Part shown: piece by piece, positions 43,273 through 52,294 of the stretch
How the letters are laid out: each line of letters begins with the position of its first letter
How positions within the stretch are numbered: the first letter of the stretch is position 1
Origin: Pantoea rwandensis
Lineage (GTDB): Bacteria; Pseudomonadota; Gammaproteobacteria; Enterobacterales; Enterobacteriaceae
Reading direction: 5' to 3'
NCBI RefSeq assembly: GCF_002095475.1
Contig: NZ_MLFR01000026.1
Location: forward strand, 1-64,000
DNA length: 64,000 bases
The notes under the pieces: model-generated
Told to the model about the DNA's origin: nothing
Seen by the model: the letters and a program-made list of their open reading frames with translations, nothing else
Databases searched by the model: none
Position numbers and translations under genes: made by a program

Positions 43273-44181
43273 ATGGACCAAAATCGTCTTACTCATCTGC
43301 GCCAACTCGAGGCAGAGAGTATCCATATCATCCGCGAGGTGGCGGCCGAGTTCAGCAATCCGGTGATGATGTACTCCATCGGGAAAGACTCCTCGGTGAT
43401 GCTGCATCTGGCGCGCAAAGCCTTCTATCCGGGCACGCTGCCATTTCCGCTGCTGCACGTTGATACCGGCTGGAAATTCCGCGAAATGTACGAGTTCCGC
43501 GATCGCACCGTGAAAAACATGGGTGCCGAGTTGCTGGTGCACCGTAATCCGGAAGGCGTGGCGATGGGCATCAACCCGTTCGTCCACGGCAGCGCCAAAC
43601 ATACCGACATCATGAAAACCGAGGGCCTTAAGCAGGCGCTGAATAAATACGGTTTTGATGCCGCCTTCGGTGGCGCACGCCGTGACGAAGAGAAGTCGCG
43701 CGCCAAAGAGCGTATCTACTCGTTCCGCGATCGTTTCCATCGTTGGGATCCAAAAAATCAGCGTCCAGAGCTGTGGCATAACTATAACGGTCAGATTAAC
43801 AAAGGCGAAAGTATTCGCGTGTTCCCGCTCTCCAACTGGACCGAGCTGGATATCTGGCAGTACATCTTCCTGGAAAACATCGAAATCGTGCCGCTGTACC
43901 TTGCGGCACCGCGCCCGGTGTTGGAGCGCGATGGCATGCTGATGATGATTGATGACGATCGTATTGATCTACAGCCAGGCGAAGAGATCAAACAGCGTAT
44001 GGTGCGATTCCGTACTCTCGGCTGCTGGCCGCTGACCGGCGCGGTGGAATCCGAAGCACAAACGCTGCCTGAAATTATTGAAGAGATGCTGGTCTCCACC
44101 ACCAGTGAACGCCAGGGGCGCATGATTGACCGCGACCAGGCCGGTTCGATGGAAATGAAAAAACGTCAGGGTTATTTCTAA
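43273..44181 (+). CDS. cysD: Sulfate adenylyltransferase subunit 2
   Basis: ATP sulfurylase catalytic subunit, N-type ATP pyrophosphatase of 302 aa. PP-loop MYSIGKDSSVMLHLARKA near residues 34-50, FGGARRDEEKSRAKER and FRTLGCWPLTG are the family signatures. It forms APS from sulfate and ATP with the GTPase CysN, 10 nt downstream. Part of cysG-cysD-cysN-cysC; CysB control expected from the family. Confidence 0.97.
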   Translation: MDQNRLTHLRQLEAESIHIIREVAAEFSNPVMMYSIGKDSSVMLHLARKAFYPGTLPFPLLHVDTGWKFREMYEFRDRTVKNMGAELLVHRNPEGVAMGINPFVHGSAKHTDIMKTEGLKQALNKYGFDAAFGGARRDEEKSRAKERIYSFRDRFHRWDPKNQRPELWHNYNGQINKGESIRVFPLSNWTELDIWQYIFLENIEIVPLYLAAPRPVLERDGMLMMIDDDRIDLQPGEEIKQRMVRFRTLGCWPLTGAVESEAQTLPEIIEEMLVSTTSERQGRMIDRDQAGSMEMKKRQGYF

Positions 44182-44191
44182 GGAGACGCAG

Positions 44192-45619
44192 ATGAATACC
44201 GTAATTGCACAACAGATTGCCGATCAGGGCGGCGTAGAAGCCTGGCTGACCGCGCAACAACATAAAAGCCTGCTGCGTTTCCTGACCTGCGGTAGCGTCG
44301 ACGACGGCAAAAGTACGCTGATTGGTCGCCTGCTGCATGACACCCGTCAGATTTATGAAGATCAGCTCTCTTCGCTGCACAATGACAGCAAACGCCACGG
44401 CACCCAAGGCGAGAAGCTCGATCTGGCACTGCTGGTGGACGGCTTGCAGGCCGAGCGCGAGCAGGGCATCACCATCGACGTGGCGTATCGCTATTTCTCC
44501 ACTGAGAAACGCAAATTCATCATCGCAGACACGCCAGGACATGAGCAGTACACCCGTAACATGGCGACCGGTGCGTCCACCTGTGATCTGGCGATTCTGC
44601 TGATCGATGCGCGTAAAGGCGTGCTGGATCAAACGCGTCGTCACAGCTTTATCTCCACGCTGCTGGGCATCAAGCACCTGGTGGTCGCCATCAATAAGAT
44701 GGATTTGGTGGATTACAAGCAAGAAACCTACGAGCAGATCAAACAGTCTTACCTCGATTTCGCGGGTCAGCTGCCGGAAGATCTCGATATCCGCTTTGTA
44801 CCGATGTCTGCGCTGGAAGGCGATAACGTCGCCACGCCGAGCGTCACCATGCCGTGGTACAGCGGCCCAACGCTGCTGGATGTGCTGGAAACTGTGGAAC
44901 TGAACCGCGTGGTGGATCATCAGCCGATGCGTTTCCCGGTGCAGTACGTGAACCGCCCTAATCTCGATTTCCGTGGCTATGCCGGTACGCTGGCCTCGGG
45001 CGCGGTGCAGGTGGGACAGCGTGTGAAAGTTCTGCCGTCCGGTGTCGAGTCAACCATTTCGCGCATTGTGACCTTTGACGGTGACCTGCAGGAAGCGGGA
45101 GCGGGTGAAGCCATCACGCTGGTGTTGAAAGATGAGATCGACATCAGCCGTGGCGACCTGCTGGTCGATGCCGCCGCCGAGTTGCAAGCGGTGCAGTCTG
45201 CCACCGTTGATGTGGTGTGGATGGCAGAACAGCCGCTACAGCCGGGTCAGAGCTACGAAGTGAAGATCGCGGGCAAGAAAGCGCGCGGCCGCGTGGAAAA
45301 GATCATCCATCAGGTGGAGATCAATACGCTGGAAAAACGTGCAGTAGAGAGCCTGCCATTGAACGGTATTGGTTTGGTTGAGATCACGTTTGACGAACCG
45401 ATGGTGCTGGATGCGTATCGCCAGAACCCGGTCACAGGCGGGATGATCTTTATCGATCGTCTGAGCAATGTCACGGTCGGTGCGGGGATGATCAATCAAC
45501 CACTGACTGATACGCGTGGGCAAGCCAGCCAATTTAGCGAATTTGAGCTGGAGTTGAATGCACTGGTGCGTCGTCATTTCCCACACTGGAATGCGCGCGA
45601 CCTGCTGGGTGGTAAGTAA
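44192..45619 (+). CDS. cysN: Sulfate adenylyltransferase subunit 1 (GTPase)
   Basis: EF-Tu-like regulatory GTPase of ATP sulfurylase, 475 aa. G1 GSVDDGKST at 34-42, G2 region REQGITIDVAYRYF, G3 ADTPGHEQYTRNMATGAS and G4 NKMDLVDY are all intact, followed by two beta-barrel domains. GTP hydrolysis drives APS formation by CysD. The stop overlaps the cysC ATG (TAATG). Confidence 0.97.
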   Translation: MNTVIAQQIADQGGVEAWLTAQQHKSLLRFLTCGSVDDGKSTLIGRLLHDTRQIYEDQLSSLHNDSKRHGTQGEKLDLALLVDGLQAEREQGITIDVAYRYFSTEKRKFIIADTPGHEQYTRNMATGASTCDLAILLIDARKGVLDQTRRHSFISTLLGIKHLVVAINKMDLVDYKQETYEQIKQSYLDFAGQLPEDLDIRFVPMSALEGDNVATPSVTMPWYSGPTLLDVLETVELNRVVDHQPMRFPVQYVNRPNLDFRGYAGTLASGAVQVGQRVKVLPSGVESTISRIVTFDGDLQEAGAGEAITLVLKDEIDISRGDLLVDAAAELQAVQSATVDVVWMAEQPLQPGQSYEVKIAGKKARGRVEKIIHQVEINTLEKRAVESLPLNGIGLVEITFDEPMVLDAYRQNPVTGGMIFIDRLSNVTVGAGMINQPLTDTRGQASQFSEFELELNALVRRHFPHWNARDLLGGK

Positions 45620-46224
45620 TGGCCCAACACGACGAAAACGTGGTGTGGCATGACCATCCGGTGACGCGTGAAGAGCGGGAACAACAGCACGGCCATCAAG
45701 GCGTGGTGCTGTGGTTTACCGGGCTGTCAGGCTCGGGAAAATCCACGGTGGCCGGCGCGCTGGAGCAGGCGCTGCATCGCGCCGGTGTCAGTACTTATTT
45801 GCTGGATGGTGATAACGTGCGTCACGGCTTATGCCGTGACCTCGGCTTCAGCGATGACGATCGTAAAGAGAACATCCGGCGCGTGGGCGAAGTGGCGAAA
45901 CTGATGGTGGATGCTGGTTTAGTGGTATTAACCGCCTTTATCTCGCCGCATCGCGCGGAACGTCAGATGGTGCGTGATTTGCTCGGTGCCGGGCAGTTTG
46001 TCGAAGTGTTTGTCGATACGCCGTTGGCCGTGTGCGAAGCGCGCGACCCCAAAGGTTTGTATAAAAAAGCACGTGCTGGTGAGCTGCGCAATTTTACCGG
46101 TATCGACAGCGTTTATGAGGCGCCAGACGCGCCGGAAATTCACTTAGATGGCGAACAATTAGTTACAAACTTGACTGCCCAATTGTTAGACCTCCTGCGC
46201 CACCGCGATATCATCAGATCCTGA
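45619..46224 (+). CDS. cysC: Adenylylsulfate kinase
   Basis: Phosphorylates APS to PAPS, the substrate of CysH. P-loop GLSGSGKST at residues 35-43, LDGDNVRHGLCRDLGFS, AFISPHRAERQMVR and DPKGLYKKARAGEL are the family motifs. Length 201 aa. Coupled to cysN by a one-base overlap; ends the operon. A short hairpin, GGCAAATC..GGTTTGCC, follows at 46232-46256, ending in GCTTTTTAG: a probable terminator. Confidence 0.97.
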   Translation: MAQHDENVVWHDHPVTREEREQQHGHQGVVLWFTGLSGSGKSTVAGALEQALHRAGVSTYLLDGDNVRHGLCRDLGFSDDDRKENIRRVGEVAKLMVDAGLVVLTAFISPHRAERQMVRDLLGAGQFVEVFVDTPLAVCEARDPKGLYKKARAGELRNFTGIDSVYEAPDAPEIHLDGEQLVTNLTAQLLDLLRHRDIIRS

Positions 46225-46231
46225 ACCGACA

Positions 46232-46264
46232 GCGGCAAATCTCGTTAGGTTTGCCGCTTTTTAG
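46232..46264 (+). terminator. Probable cysC terminator
   Basis: AGCGGCAAATC, a short loop and GGTTTGCCGCT followed by TTTTAG make a good intrinsic terminator eight bases after the cysC stop. It precedes the ygbE start by 17 bp. Confidence 0.8.
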
Positions 46265-46280
46265 CGTCAACAGGATCTCT

Positions 46281-46601
46281 ATGCAGAACGTAACCCCCAT
46301 GCTGGCACGCAAAGATGAACGCACCCCGGATGAGTCTCGCTCATCGTTACCGGGCGGCGTGATTGGCTTTCTCTCGTACTGGTGCGCGCTGGCGATTCCG
46401 TTCATGCTCTACGGCTCCAACACGCTGTTCTTCTTCCTCTACACTTGGCCATTCTTTCTCGCGCTGTTACCGGTTTCGGTCCTGATTGGTATCGTACTGA
46501 GCTTAATGATTCGTGGGCACTTGTTCTGGAGTGGGGTGATCACCGCGATTGTGGTTGTGTGCTTGTTCTGGCTGTTGTTCTCATTTCTCTCGGGTTGGTA
46601 A
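46281..46601 (+). CDS. ygbE: DUF3561 inner-membrane protein YgbE
   Basis: A 106-aa protein with three transmembrane segments (about 31-48, 50-74 and 82-104) and the family core GSNTLFFFLYTWPFF. Function unknown. The ATG at 46281 follows CAGGATCT and was chosen over the upstream frame start, which lies within the terminator. It has the E. coli position between cysC and ftsB. Confidence 0.88.
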   Translation: MQNVTPMLARKDERTPDESRSSLPGGVIGFLSYWCALAIPFMLYGSNTLFFFLYTWPFFLALLPVSVLIGIVLSLMIRGHLFWSGVITAIVVVCLFWLLFSFLSGW

Positions 46602-46772
46602 TCCGATCCTGATGTGCAAACGCATCGGCAGGTTACAAAACTTTACCTGCTGTCTCCCGCTAAATGCTGCCATTATTTGTGCAGACAATTCTCAGTCCGC
46701 GCCATTTTCGCTGTCACTGTGGAGTCCTGTGCGAAGTTATGGGATGATTGGGCCGTTTTTCAGGGGGCGGGG

Positions 46773-47090
46773 ATGGGAAAACTGACGTTACTGTTGCTCG
46801 TGCTGCTGGGATGGCTTCAATATTCCCTGTGGCTGGGTAAGAACGGTATCCATGACTATACGCGCGTCAACGAAGACGTCGCGTCACAACAGGCGAATAA
46901 CGCCAAATTAAAAGCGCGTAACGATCAGTTATTTGCCGAAATTGACGATCTCAATGGCGGCTCAGAAGCGATCGAGGAACGCGCACGTAATGAACTGGGC
47001 ATGATTAAGCCCGGTGAGACTTTCTATCGCCTGGTGCCAGACCAGAACAAACGTAACGCGCAACAAGCTGCGCAAAACCAACAACGATAA
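46773..47090 (+). CDS. ftsB: Cell division protein FtsB
   Basis: Small bitopic divisome protein of 105 aa that joins FtsL and FtsQ. Transmembrane helix at residues 3-21 (LTLLLLVLLGWLQYSLWLG) and a coiled coil up to about 72 (NAKLKARNDQLFAEIDDL), followed by the conserved EAIEERARNELGMIKPGE and a variable Gln/Asn-rich tail. The ATG at 46773 was chosen as it starts the membrane helix; the longer frame from 46614 is not supported. Three bases before ispD. Confidence 0.95.
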   Translation: MGKLTLLLLVLLGWLQYSLWLGKNGIHDYTRVNEDVASQQANNAKLKARNDQLFAEIDDLNGGSEAIEERARNELGMIKPGETFYRLVPDQNKRNAQQAAQNQQR

Positions 47091-47093
47091 GCC

Positions 47094-47810
47094 ATGAACA
47101 ACCTCTCTTCCCTCGCGGACGTGATTGCCGTGGTGCCAGCCGCGGGTGTCGGCAGCCGTATGCAGGCTGCCTGCCCGAAACAATATCTCACCATCGGCGA
47201 ATTTACCCTTCTTGAACACAGCGTCGCGCGCTTACTGGCGCATCCTGCTGTTAAGCAAGTGATCGTGCCAATCAGTCCTGATGATGGTTGGTTTGATTCG
47301 TTGCCACTGGCGCAGGATTCACGCGTGCTGCGTGTGACGGGTGGCGATACGCGTGCCGAGTCAGTGCTAGCAGGATTACAAGCCATTAAACACAGTGAAT
47401 GGGTGCTGGTGCACGATGCCGCGCGCCCATGTTTACATCCGGATGACCTGGCACGACTACTGGCAGTGCGCGAGCACAGTAAAGTCGGGGCGATTCTGGC
47501 GGCGCCGGTGCGTGACACCATGAAGCGCGCTGAGCCCGGTAAAACGGCGATTGCGCACACTGTGGAGCGTGAAGATTTGTGGCACGCGCTGACGCCGCAA
47601 TTTTTTCCGCATCAACTGCTGACGGCGTGTTTAACGCGTGCACTCAATGAAGGCGCTACCATTACCGATGAAGCGTCGGCGCTGGAGTACTGTGGCTATC
47701 ACCCCGAGTTGGTGAGCGGGCGCAGCGACAACATTAAGGTGACGCGGCCAGAAGATCTGGCGCTGGCGGCCTTCTATCTAACCCAGATTCAGTTAAAGGA
47801 GAGCGCATGA
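47094..47810 (+). CDS. ispD: 2-C-methyl-D-erythritol 4-phosphate cytidylyltransferase
   Basis: MEP-pathway enzyme of 238 aa that makes CDP-ME from MEP and CTP. CTP-binding loop VPAAGVGSRMQAACPKQYL (Arg and Lys of the active site near residues 22 and 29), GGDTRAESVLAGL, VLVHDAARPCL and ITDEASALEY. Its TGA overlaps the ATG of ispF, so both are coupled, a usual gene pair. Confidence 0.96.
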   Translation: MNNLSSLADVIAVVPAAGVGSRMQAACPKQYLTIGEFTLLEHSVARLLAHPAVKQVIVPISPDDGWFDSLPLAQDSRVLRVTGGDTRAESVLAGLQAIKHSEWVLVHDAARPCLHPDDLARLLAVREHSKVGAILAAPVRDTMKRAEPGKTAIAHTVEREDLWHALTPQFFPHQLLTACLTRALNEGATITDEASALEYCGYHPELVSGRSDNIKVTRPEDLALAAFYLTQIQLKESA

Positions 47811-48286
47811 TGCGTATCGGTCACGGTTTTGACGTTCACGCTTTTGGCGGCGAAGGTCCGTTAGTGATTGGCGGGGTGCGTATTCCCTTCGAACACGGTT
47901 TTATTGCCCACTCAGATGGCGATGTGGCGCTGCATGCGCTGACGGATGCGCTGCTGGGTGCGGTGGCGATGGGCGATATCGGCAAGCTGTTCCCGGACAC
48001 CGATCCGGCCTTCAAAGGGGCGGATAGCCGTGGCTTGCTGCGCGAAGCCTGGCGCCGTATCCAGCTGAAAGGCTATCGCATTGGCAACGTTGACGTCACC
48101 ATCATTGCGCAGGCGCCGAAAATGCTGCCGCATGTGCCGCAGATGCGCGTCAACATCGCAGAAGATCTCGGTTGCCATATGGATGATGTCAATGTGAAAG
48201 CCACCACCACCGAAAAGCTCGGCTTTACGGGTCGTGGCGAAGGCATCGCCTGTGAGGCGGTGGCGTTACTGGTGAAGGCAGATTAA
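47807..48286 (+). CDS. ispF: 2-C-methyl-D-erythritol 2,4-cyclodiphosphate synthase
   Basis: MEP-pathway enzyme that cyclises CDP-ME 2-phosphate. Zinc ligands GFDVHAFG (Asp, His) and the AHSDGDVALHALTDALLGA segment with the third His are present, with DVNVKATTTEKLGFTGRGEG at the C-terminus. Two adjacent ATG codons (47807, 47810); the second matches the usual N-terminus MRIGHGFDVH. 158-159 aa. truD follows after two bases. Confidence 0.96.
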   Translation: MMRIGHGFDVHAFGGEGPLVIGGVRIPFEHGFIAHSDGDVALHALTDALLGAVAMGDIGKLFPDTDPAFKGADSRGLLREAWRRIQLKGYRIGNVDVTIIAQAPKMLPHVPQMRVNIAEDLGCHMDDVNVKATTTEKLGFTGRGEGIACEAVALLVKAD

Positions 48287-48288
48287 GT

Positions 48289-49332
48289 ATGAGTGAACTG
48301 CTTTACCTGCATGGCGTCCCGAGCGCTACCGGCGTGATTAAGGCCAATCCCGAAGATTTCGTGGTGATTGAAGACCTCGGCTATCCCTATGATGGTGAGG
48401 GCGAGCAGCTGTTAGTACGCATCCGCAAAATAGGCTGCAACACCCGCTTTGTCGCTGAAGCTATCGCTAAATTCCTCGGCATACATCAGCGCGATATGAG
48501 TTATGCCGGTATGAAGGATCGCCATGCGGTGACCGAGCAGACGCTGTGTTTCCGCGTGCCGGGAAACGCAATGCCAAATCTGGCGGGCTTCCAGTTGGAA
48601 GGCGTGGAAATTCTGCAGGTGATCCGCCACAAGCGTAAATTACGCACCGGTGCGCTGGCGGGAAATGCGTTCCGTTTAATCGTACGTCAGATTTCCGATC
48701 GCACCGAGGTAGAAGGGCGCTTGCAGCGCATCCAGCAAAGCGGCGTACCTAACTACTTTGGTGAACAACGTTTTGGCCGTGGCGGGAATAACCTGACACA
48801 GGCAACATTGTGGGCTGAAGAGAAATTCCGTCCACGCGATCGCAGCATGAAAGGCATCTTACTTTCCGCTGCACGCAGTCAACTGTTCAATCAGGTGACT
48901 AGCGCGCGTTTGCAGCGTGATGGCGCGCTTGATCGCGTGCAAGTGGGTGATGCATTGCAGTTGGCCGGGCGTGGCAGTTGGTTTGTCGCACAGGCGGAAG
49001 AGTTACCCGAGTTGCAACAGCGAGTGAATAATCACGGATTGCGTATCACCGCACCACTGGCGGGACGTGGCGAATTAGGCCCTCAAGGTGAGGCGCTGGT
49101 GTTCGAACAGAGCACGCTGGCCCCGGCGACAGAACTACTGGCGTTGCTCGAGCGAGAGCGTGTTGATGCTGCCCGCCGTGCCATGCTGGTGGTGCCGAAA
49201 GATCTGAACTGGAGCTGGTGGGATGACGTCACGCTGGAGATGCAGTTCTGGCTACCTGCTGGCAGCTTTGCCACCAGCGTTGTGCGTGAGCTGCTGAGCA
49301 ACGGGGCGGCTGCGCCCATCGGTGACGAATAA
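48289..49332 (+). CDS. truD: tRNA pseudouridine(13) synthase TruD
   Basis: Makes pseudouridine 13 in tRNA-Glu. Length 347 aa. The catalytic Asp is Asp77 in YAGMKDRHAVTEQ, followed by GNAFRLIVR and the NYFGEQRFGRGGNN signature of the TruD family. It follows ispF immediately. In E. coli surE starts within its 3' end; here 227 bp lie between them. Confidence 0.95.
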   Translation: MSELLYLHGVPSATGVIKANPEDFVVIEDLGYPYDGEGEQLLVRIRKIGCNTRFVAEAIAKFLGIHQRDMSYAGMKDRHAVTEQTLCFRVPGNAMPNLAGFQLEGVEILQVIRHKRKLRTGALAGNAFRLIVRQISDRTEVEGRLQRIQQSGVPNYFGEQRFGRGGNNLTQATLWAEEKFRPRDRSMKGILLSAARSQLFNQVTSARLQRDGALDRVQVGDALQLAGRGSWFVAQAEELPELQQRVNNHGLRITAPLAGRGELGPQGEALVFEQSTLAPATELLALLERERVDAARRAMLVVPKDLNWSWWDDVTLEMQFWLPAGSFATSVVRELLSNGAAAPIGDE

Positions 49333-49350
49333 GTTTTTTACCGCCTCATC

Positions 49351-49370
49351 ACCCGGCTTAAACGCCGGGT
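49351..49370. repeat. Hairpin after truD
   Basis: ACCCGGC-TTAAAC-GCCGGGT is a perfect 7-bp stem with a six-base loop, 18 bp after the truD stop, in the unusually long truD-surE gap. No clear U-run follows. The remaining gap up to surE shows no gene. Confidence 0.45.
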
Positions 49371-49559
49371 CAACTCATGCTTAGGCTGCGCAATGTTGCG
49401 GCAAACGTCGGAAGTTCCGTGATTTACGTCTACCACTTCCCGCGCCTCACCGCTAGAATGCAAAGATCCTTGTTTCGCCCGTTTCCCTTTCAAAGGCACC
49501 AGAACGCATGGCTGCTGGGTGGAGCGAGAGCCAGTTGAATGAACAAAGGTCAGGAACAG

Positions 49560-50321
49560 ATGCGGATATTGCTCAGCAACGACGATGGAATTCATGCTCC
49601 CGGTATTCAGACGTTAGCTCGCGCACTGCGTGAGTTTGCTGATGTGCAGGTTGTCGCACCCGATCGTAATCGTAGTGGGGCATCAAATTCTCTGACGCTG
49701 GAAACGCCGCTACGCACCTTTACCCATGAAAATGGCGATATCGCTGTACAGATGGGGACTCCCACTGACTGTGTGTTTCTTGGGGTGAACAAACTGATGC
49801 AGCCGCGCCCGGATATTGTGGTTTCAGGTATCAATGCCGGACCGAATCTGGGGGATGACGTCATCTACTCTGGAACCGTTGCCGCAGCGATGGAAGGTCG
49901 TCATTTGGGGCTGCCCGCACTGGCCGTCTCCCTGAATGGCCATGAGCATTATGCTACCGCCGCGGTAGTCACCTGCACGTTATTGCGCGCGCTGTCGCGG
50001 GCCCCTCTGCGAACCGGGCGAATCCTCAACATTAACGTACCCGATTTACCGCTATCGGAAATCAAAGGCTTCCGTGTCACCCGCTGTGGTAGCCGCCATC
50101 CTGCTGATAAAGTGATCTGTACCGAAGACCCACGTGGCCATACTCTTTACTGGATTGGTCCACCGGGAGAAAAACTCGATGCAGGTCCTGATACCGATTT
50201 CGCCGCCGTTGATGCTGGCTATGTCTCGATCACTGCTTTACATGTCGATCTCACCGCACACGCGGCGCAGGACGTCTTGGAAGACTGGTTGACCCAGGCA
50301 GAGGTGAATTTGGCATGGTAA
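49560..50321 (+). CDS. surE: 5'/3'-nucleotidase SurE
   Basis: Stationary-phase survival nucleotidase that dephosphorylates nucleoside 5' and 3' monophosphates. Length 253 aa from the ATG at 49560 (MRILLSNDDG), identical to the family start; an ATG seven codons upstream is possible but unsupported. Metal-binding Asp pair in SNDDG, SGINAGPNLGDDVIYSGTVA and Asn in SGASNSLT are intact. It overlaps pcm by 7 bp. The surE-pcm-nlpD-rpoS order is the classic stationary-phase cluster. Confidence 0.96.
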   Translation: MRILLSNDDGIHAPGIQTLARALREFADVQVVAPDRNRSGASNSLTLETPLRTFTHENGDIAVQMGTPTDCVFLGVNKLMQPRPDIVVSGINAGPNLGDDVIYSGTVAAAMEGRHLGLPALAVSLNGHEHYATAAVVTCTLLRALSRAPLRTGRILNINVPDLPLSEIKGFRVTRCGSRHPADKVICTEDPRGHTLYWIGPPGEKLDAGPDTDFAAVDAGYVSITALHVDLTAHAAQDVLEDWLTQAEVNLAW

Positions 50322-50941
50322 ATCGCCGCATCGAAACGCTGTTGGAGCAACTGCGCGCGCAGGGCATCCACGATGAGCATCTGTTAAAAGCCATCGCTGA
50401 TGTGCCCCGCGAACGCTTTATCGATGAGGCGTTTGAGCATAAAGCCTGGGAGAACGTTGCACTGCCTATTGGCAAGGGGCAGACGATTTCACAGCCTTAC
50501 ATGGTCGCCCGAATGACGTCCCTGTTGGAGCTGACTCCAGAATCGCGCGTGCTCGAAATTGGTACCGGTTCTGGCTATCAAACAGCCATTCTAGCGCATC
50601 TTGTTAACCACGTTTATTCTGTGGAGCGTATCAAGGGGTTGCAGTGGCAGGCTAAGCGCCGGCTTAAACAACTCGATCTGCATAATATCTCCACTCGTCA
50701 TGGCGACGGATGGCAAGGATGGGCTGCACGTGGTCCGTTCGACGCTATTATTGTCACTGCTGCCCCTCCTGAAATTCCGACTGCGCTGATAGCGCAATTA
50801 AGAGAAGGTGGCAGAATGGTGCTGCCAGTGGGTGAAGATCAGCAGGTTTTAAAACGCCTGCGTCGTCAGGGCAATGAATGTATTGAAGAAATCATTGAGC
50901 CCGTCCGCTTTGTGCCCTTAGTTCAGGGCGATCTGGCCTGA
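50315..50941 (+). CDS. pcm: Protein-L-isoaspartate O-methyltransferase
   Basis: Repairs isoaspartyl residues in aged proteins using SAM. Length 208 aa. PRERFIDEAFEHKAWEN, the substrate-binding GKGQTISQPYMVARM and the SAM loop VLEIGTGSGYQTAILAHLV are all typical. It starts inside the surE 3' end and precedes nlpD by 166 bp. Confidence 0.96.
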   Translation: MVNRRIETLLEQLRAQGIHDEHLLKAIADVPRERFIDEAFEHKAWENVALPIGKGQTISQPYMVARMTSLLELTPESRVLEIGTGSGYQTAILAHLVNHVYSVERIKGLQWQAKRRLKQLDLHNISTRHGDGWQGWAARGPFDAIIVTAAPPEIPTALIAQLREGGRMVLPVGEDQQVLKRLRRQGNECIEEIIEPVRFVPLVQGDLA

Positions 50942-51107
50942 GCCGTCGCTACGTAAATCTTCACAACTGTTACATGGCACGGCGCAGTTGATATTGTTAC
51001 TATCCTTGTTAATCAATGCGAAAGACCGCTTTCTACGTCTGAAGTAGTGAAAAATGCGGTTTTCGCGGTCATACAGTTTTATCCAGGATTGCCATAACGG
51101 GGGATCA

Positions 51108-52244
51108 ATGAGCACGGGAAGCACAGTATTTCAATTACGCCGTTTGGCGGCACTTTCACTGGTAGGTTTTTGGCTGGCGGGTTGTAGCTCAAGCGACAAC
51201 ACACAGGCTCCCATTAGCCAGATTGGCGGCGGCGGTGCGGACAGCGGTATGTCTTCAGGTGGCGGAATGTCTTCTACGCCGAATGGAGGCATGCTTTCTT
51301 CGCAGAACAGTACAGTGCCAGCTATGCCGCAAGGCGGAATGTTAAGCGGTGGTACATCATCATCTGCACCCTCCGGTGGAATGGTTAGTGGCAATAATAA
51401 TGTGACCACGCAAAATGGTCGCATCGTGTACAACCGTAATTATGGGAATATTCCTAAAGGCAGTTACGGTGGTGAAACTTACACCGTTAAGCGCGGTGAT
51501 ACGCTCTTCTACATAGCCTGGATTACCGGCAATGACTTCCGTGACCTGGCTCAACGCAATAACGTCCCGGCCCCGTATGGCTTGGAAGCTGGGCAAGTCC
51601 TGCAGGTTGGCAACGGTAATGGCCAGACTATTACCGGCGGTAATGCAATAACCGCAGCGGACGCCACGCAGGGCGGGGTGCCGGTTGCATCCAATCAGAC
51701 GCAAATTAAATCAGCCCCTGTTGCACAGCAACCTGTTATTACGTATTCTGATGATTCGGGTTCGACAGGCGGAAAAATGCTGCCGTCGAAAGGGGCAAAT
51801 AATGTGGCAACGACCACAGCTCCGGTTACCGCACCGCCTACAGTCAGCAGCACGAGTAATAGCACAACACCAGTGGGAAGCTGGCGTTGGCCGACTGATG
51901 GGAAGATCATCGATAACTTCTCCGCTGCGGAAGGCGGAAATAAAGGTGTCGATATCGCCGGTTCGCGTGGACAACCTGTTGTCGCCACTGCTTCAGGAAG
52001 GGTGGTATACGCAGGCAACGCGCTCCGTGGGTACGGTAATTTAATCATCATCAAACACAATGATGATTACCTGAGTGCTTACGCCCATAACGATTCCATG
52101 CTGGTTCGGGAACAACAGGAAGTTAAGGCGGGGCAAAAAATCGCTACCATGGGTAGTACCGGAACCAGTTCGGTAAGATTACATTTTGAAATTCGTTACA
52201 AGGGGAAATCCGTAAACCCGTTGCGTTATTTACCGCAGCGATAA
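51108..52244 (+). CDS. nlpD: Murein hydrolase activator NlpD
   Basis: Outer-membrane lipoprotein that activates the amidase AmiC at division. Lipobox LAGC with Cys at about residue 26; a low-complexity Gly/Ser/Met-rich linker with repeats such as GGMLSS and GGMVSG; LysM domain (YTVKRGDTLFYIAWITGNDF); and a LytM/M23 domain. The LytM domain has lost zinc ligands (NKGVDI in place of HxGVD and RLHFE in place of HLHFE), so it is an activator and not a hydrolase. The ATG at 51108 was chosen for the lipoprotein signal. The gene contains the major rpoS promoter in other enterobacteria. Confidence 0.95.
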   Translation: MSTGSTVFQLRRLAALSLVGFWLAGCSSSDNTQAPISQIGGGGADSGMSSGGGMSSTPNGGMLSSQNSTVPAMPQGGMLSGGTSSSAPSGGMVSGNNNVTTQNGRIVYNRNYGNIPKGSYGGETYTVKRGDTLFYIAWITGNDFRDLAQRNNVPAPYGLEAGQVLQVGNGNGQTITGGNAITAADATQGGVPVASNQTQIKSAPVAQQPVITYSDDSGSTGGKMLPSKGANNVATTTAPVTAPPTVSSTSNSTTPVGSWRWPTDGKIIDNFSAAEGGNKGVDIAGSRGQPVVATASGRVVYAGNALRGYGNLIIIKHNDDYLSAYAHNDSMLVREQQEVKAGQKIATMGSTGTSSVRLHFEIRYKGKSVNPLRYLPQR

Positions 52245-52294
52245 TCCGGCAGAACCTTGGTGTTCTGCCCTTGGATCACGGGTAGGAGCCGCTT
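52194..52294 (+). promoter_or_regulatory. rpoS translational leader (sRNA-controlled antisense element)
   Basis: The mRNA upstream of rpoS keeps the segment GTTACAAGGGGAAATCCGTA that in E. coli folds onto the ribosome site and is opened by DsrA, RprA and ArcZ. Its partner near the start, GGATCACGGGTAGGAGCCGC, is also kept. It overlaps the end of nlpD, which explains the high conservation there. Control by sRNAs is inferred from this identity. Confidence 0.75.
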
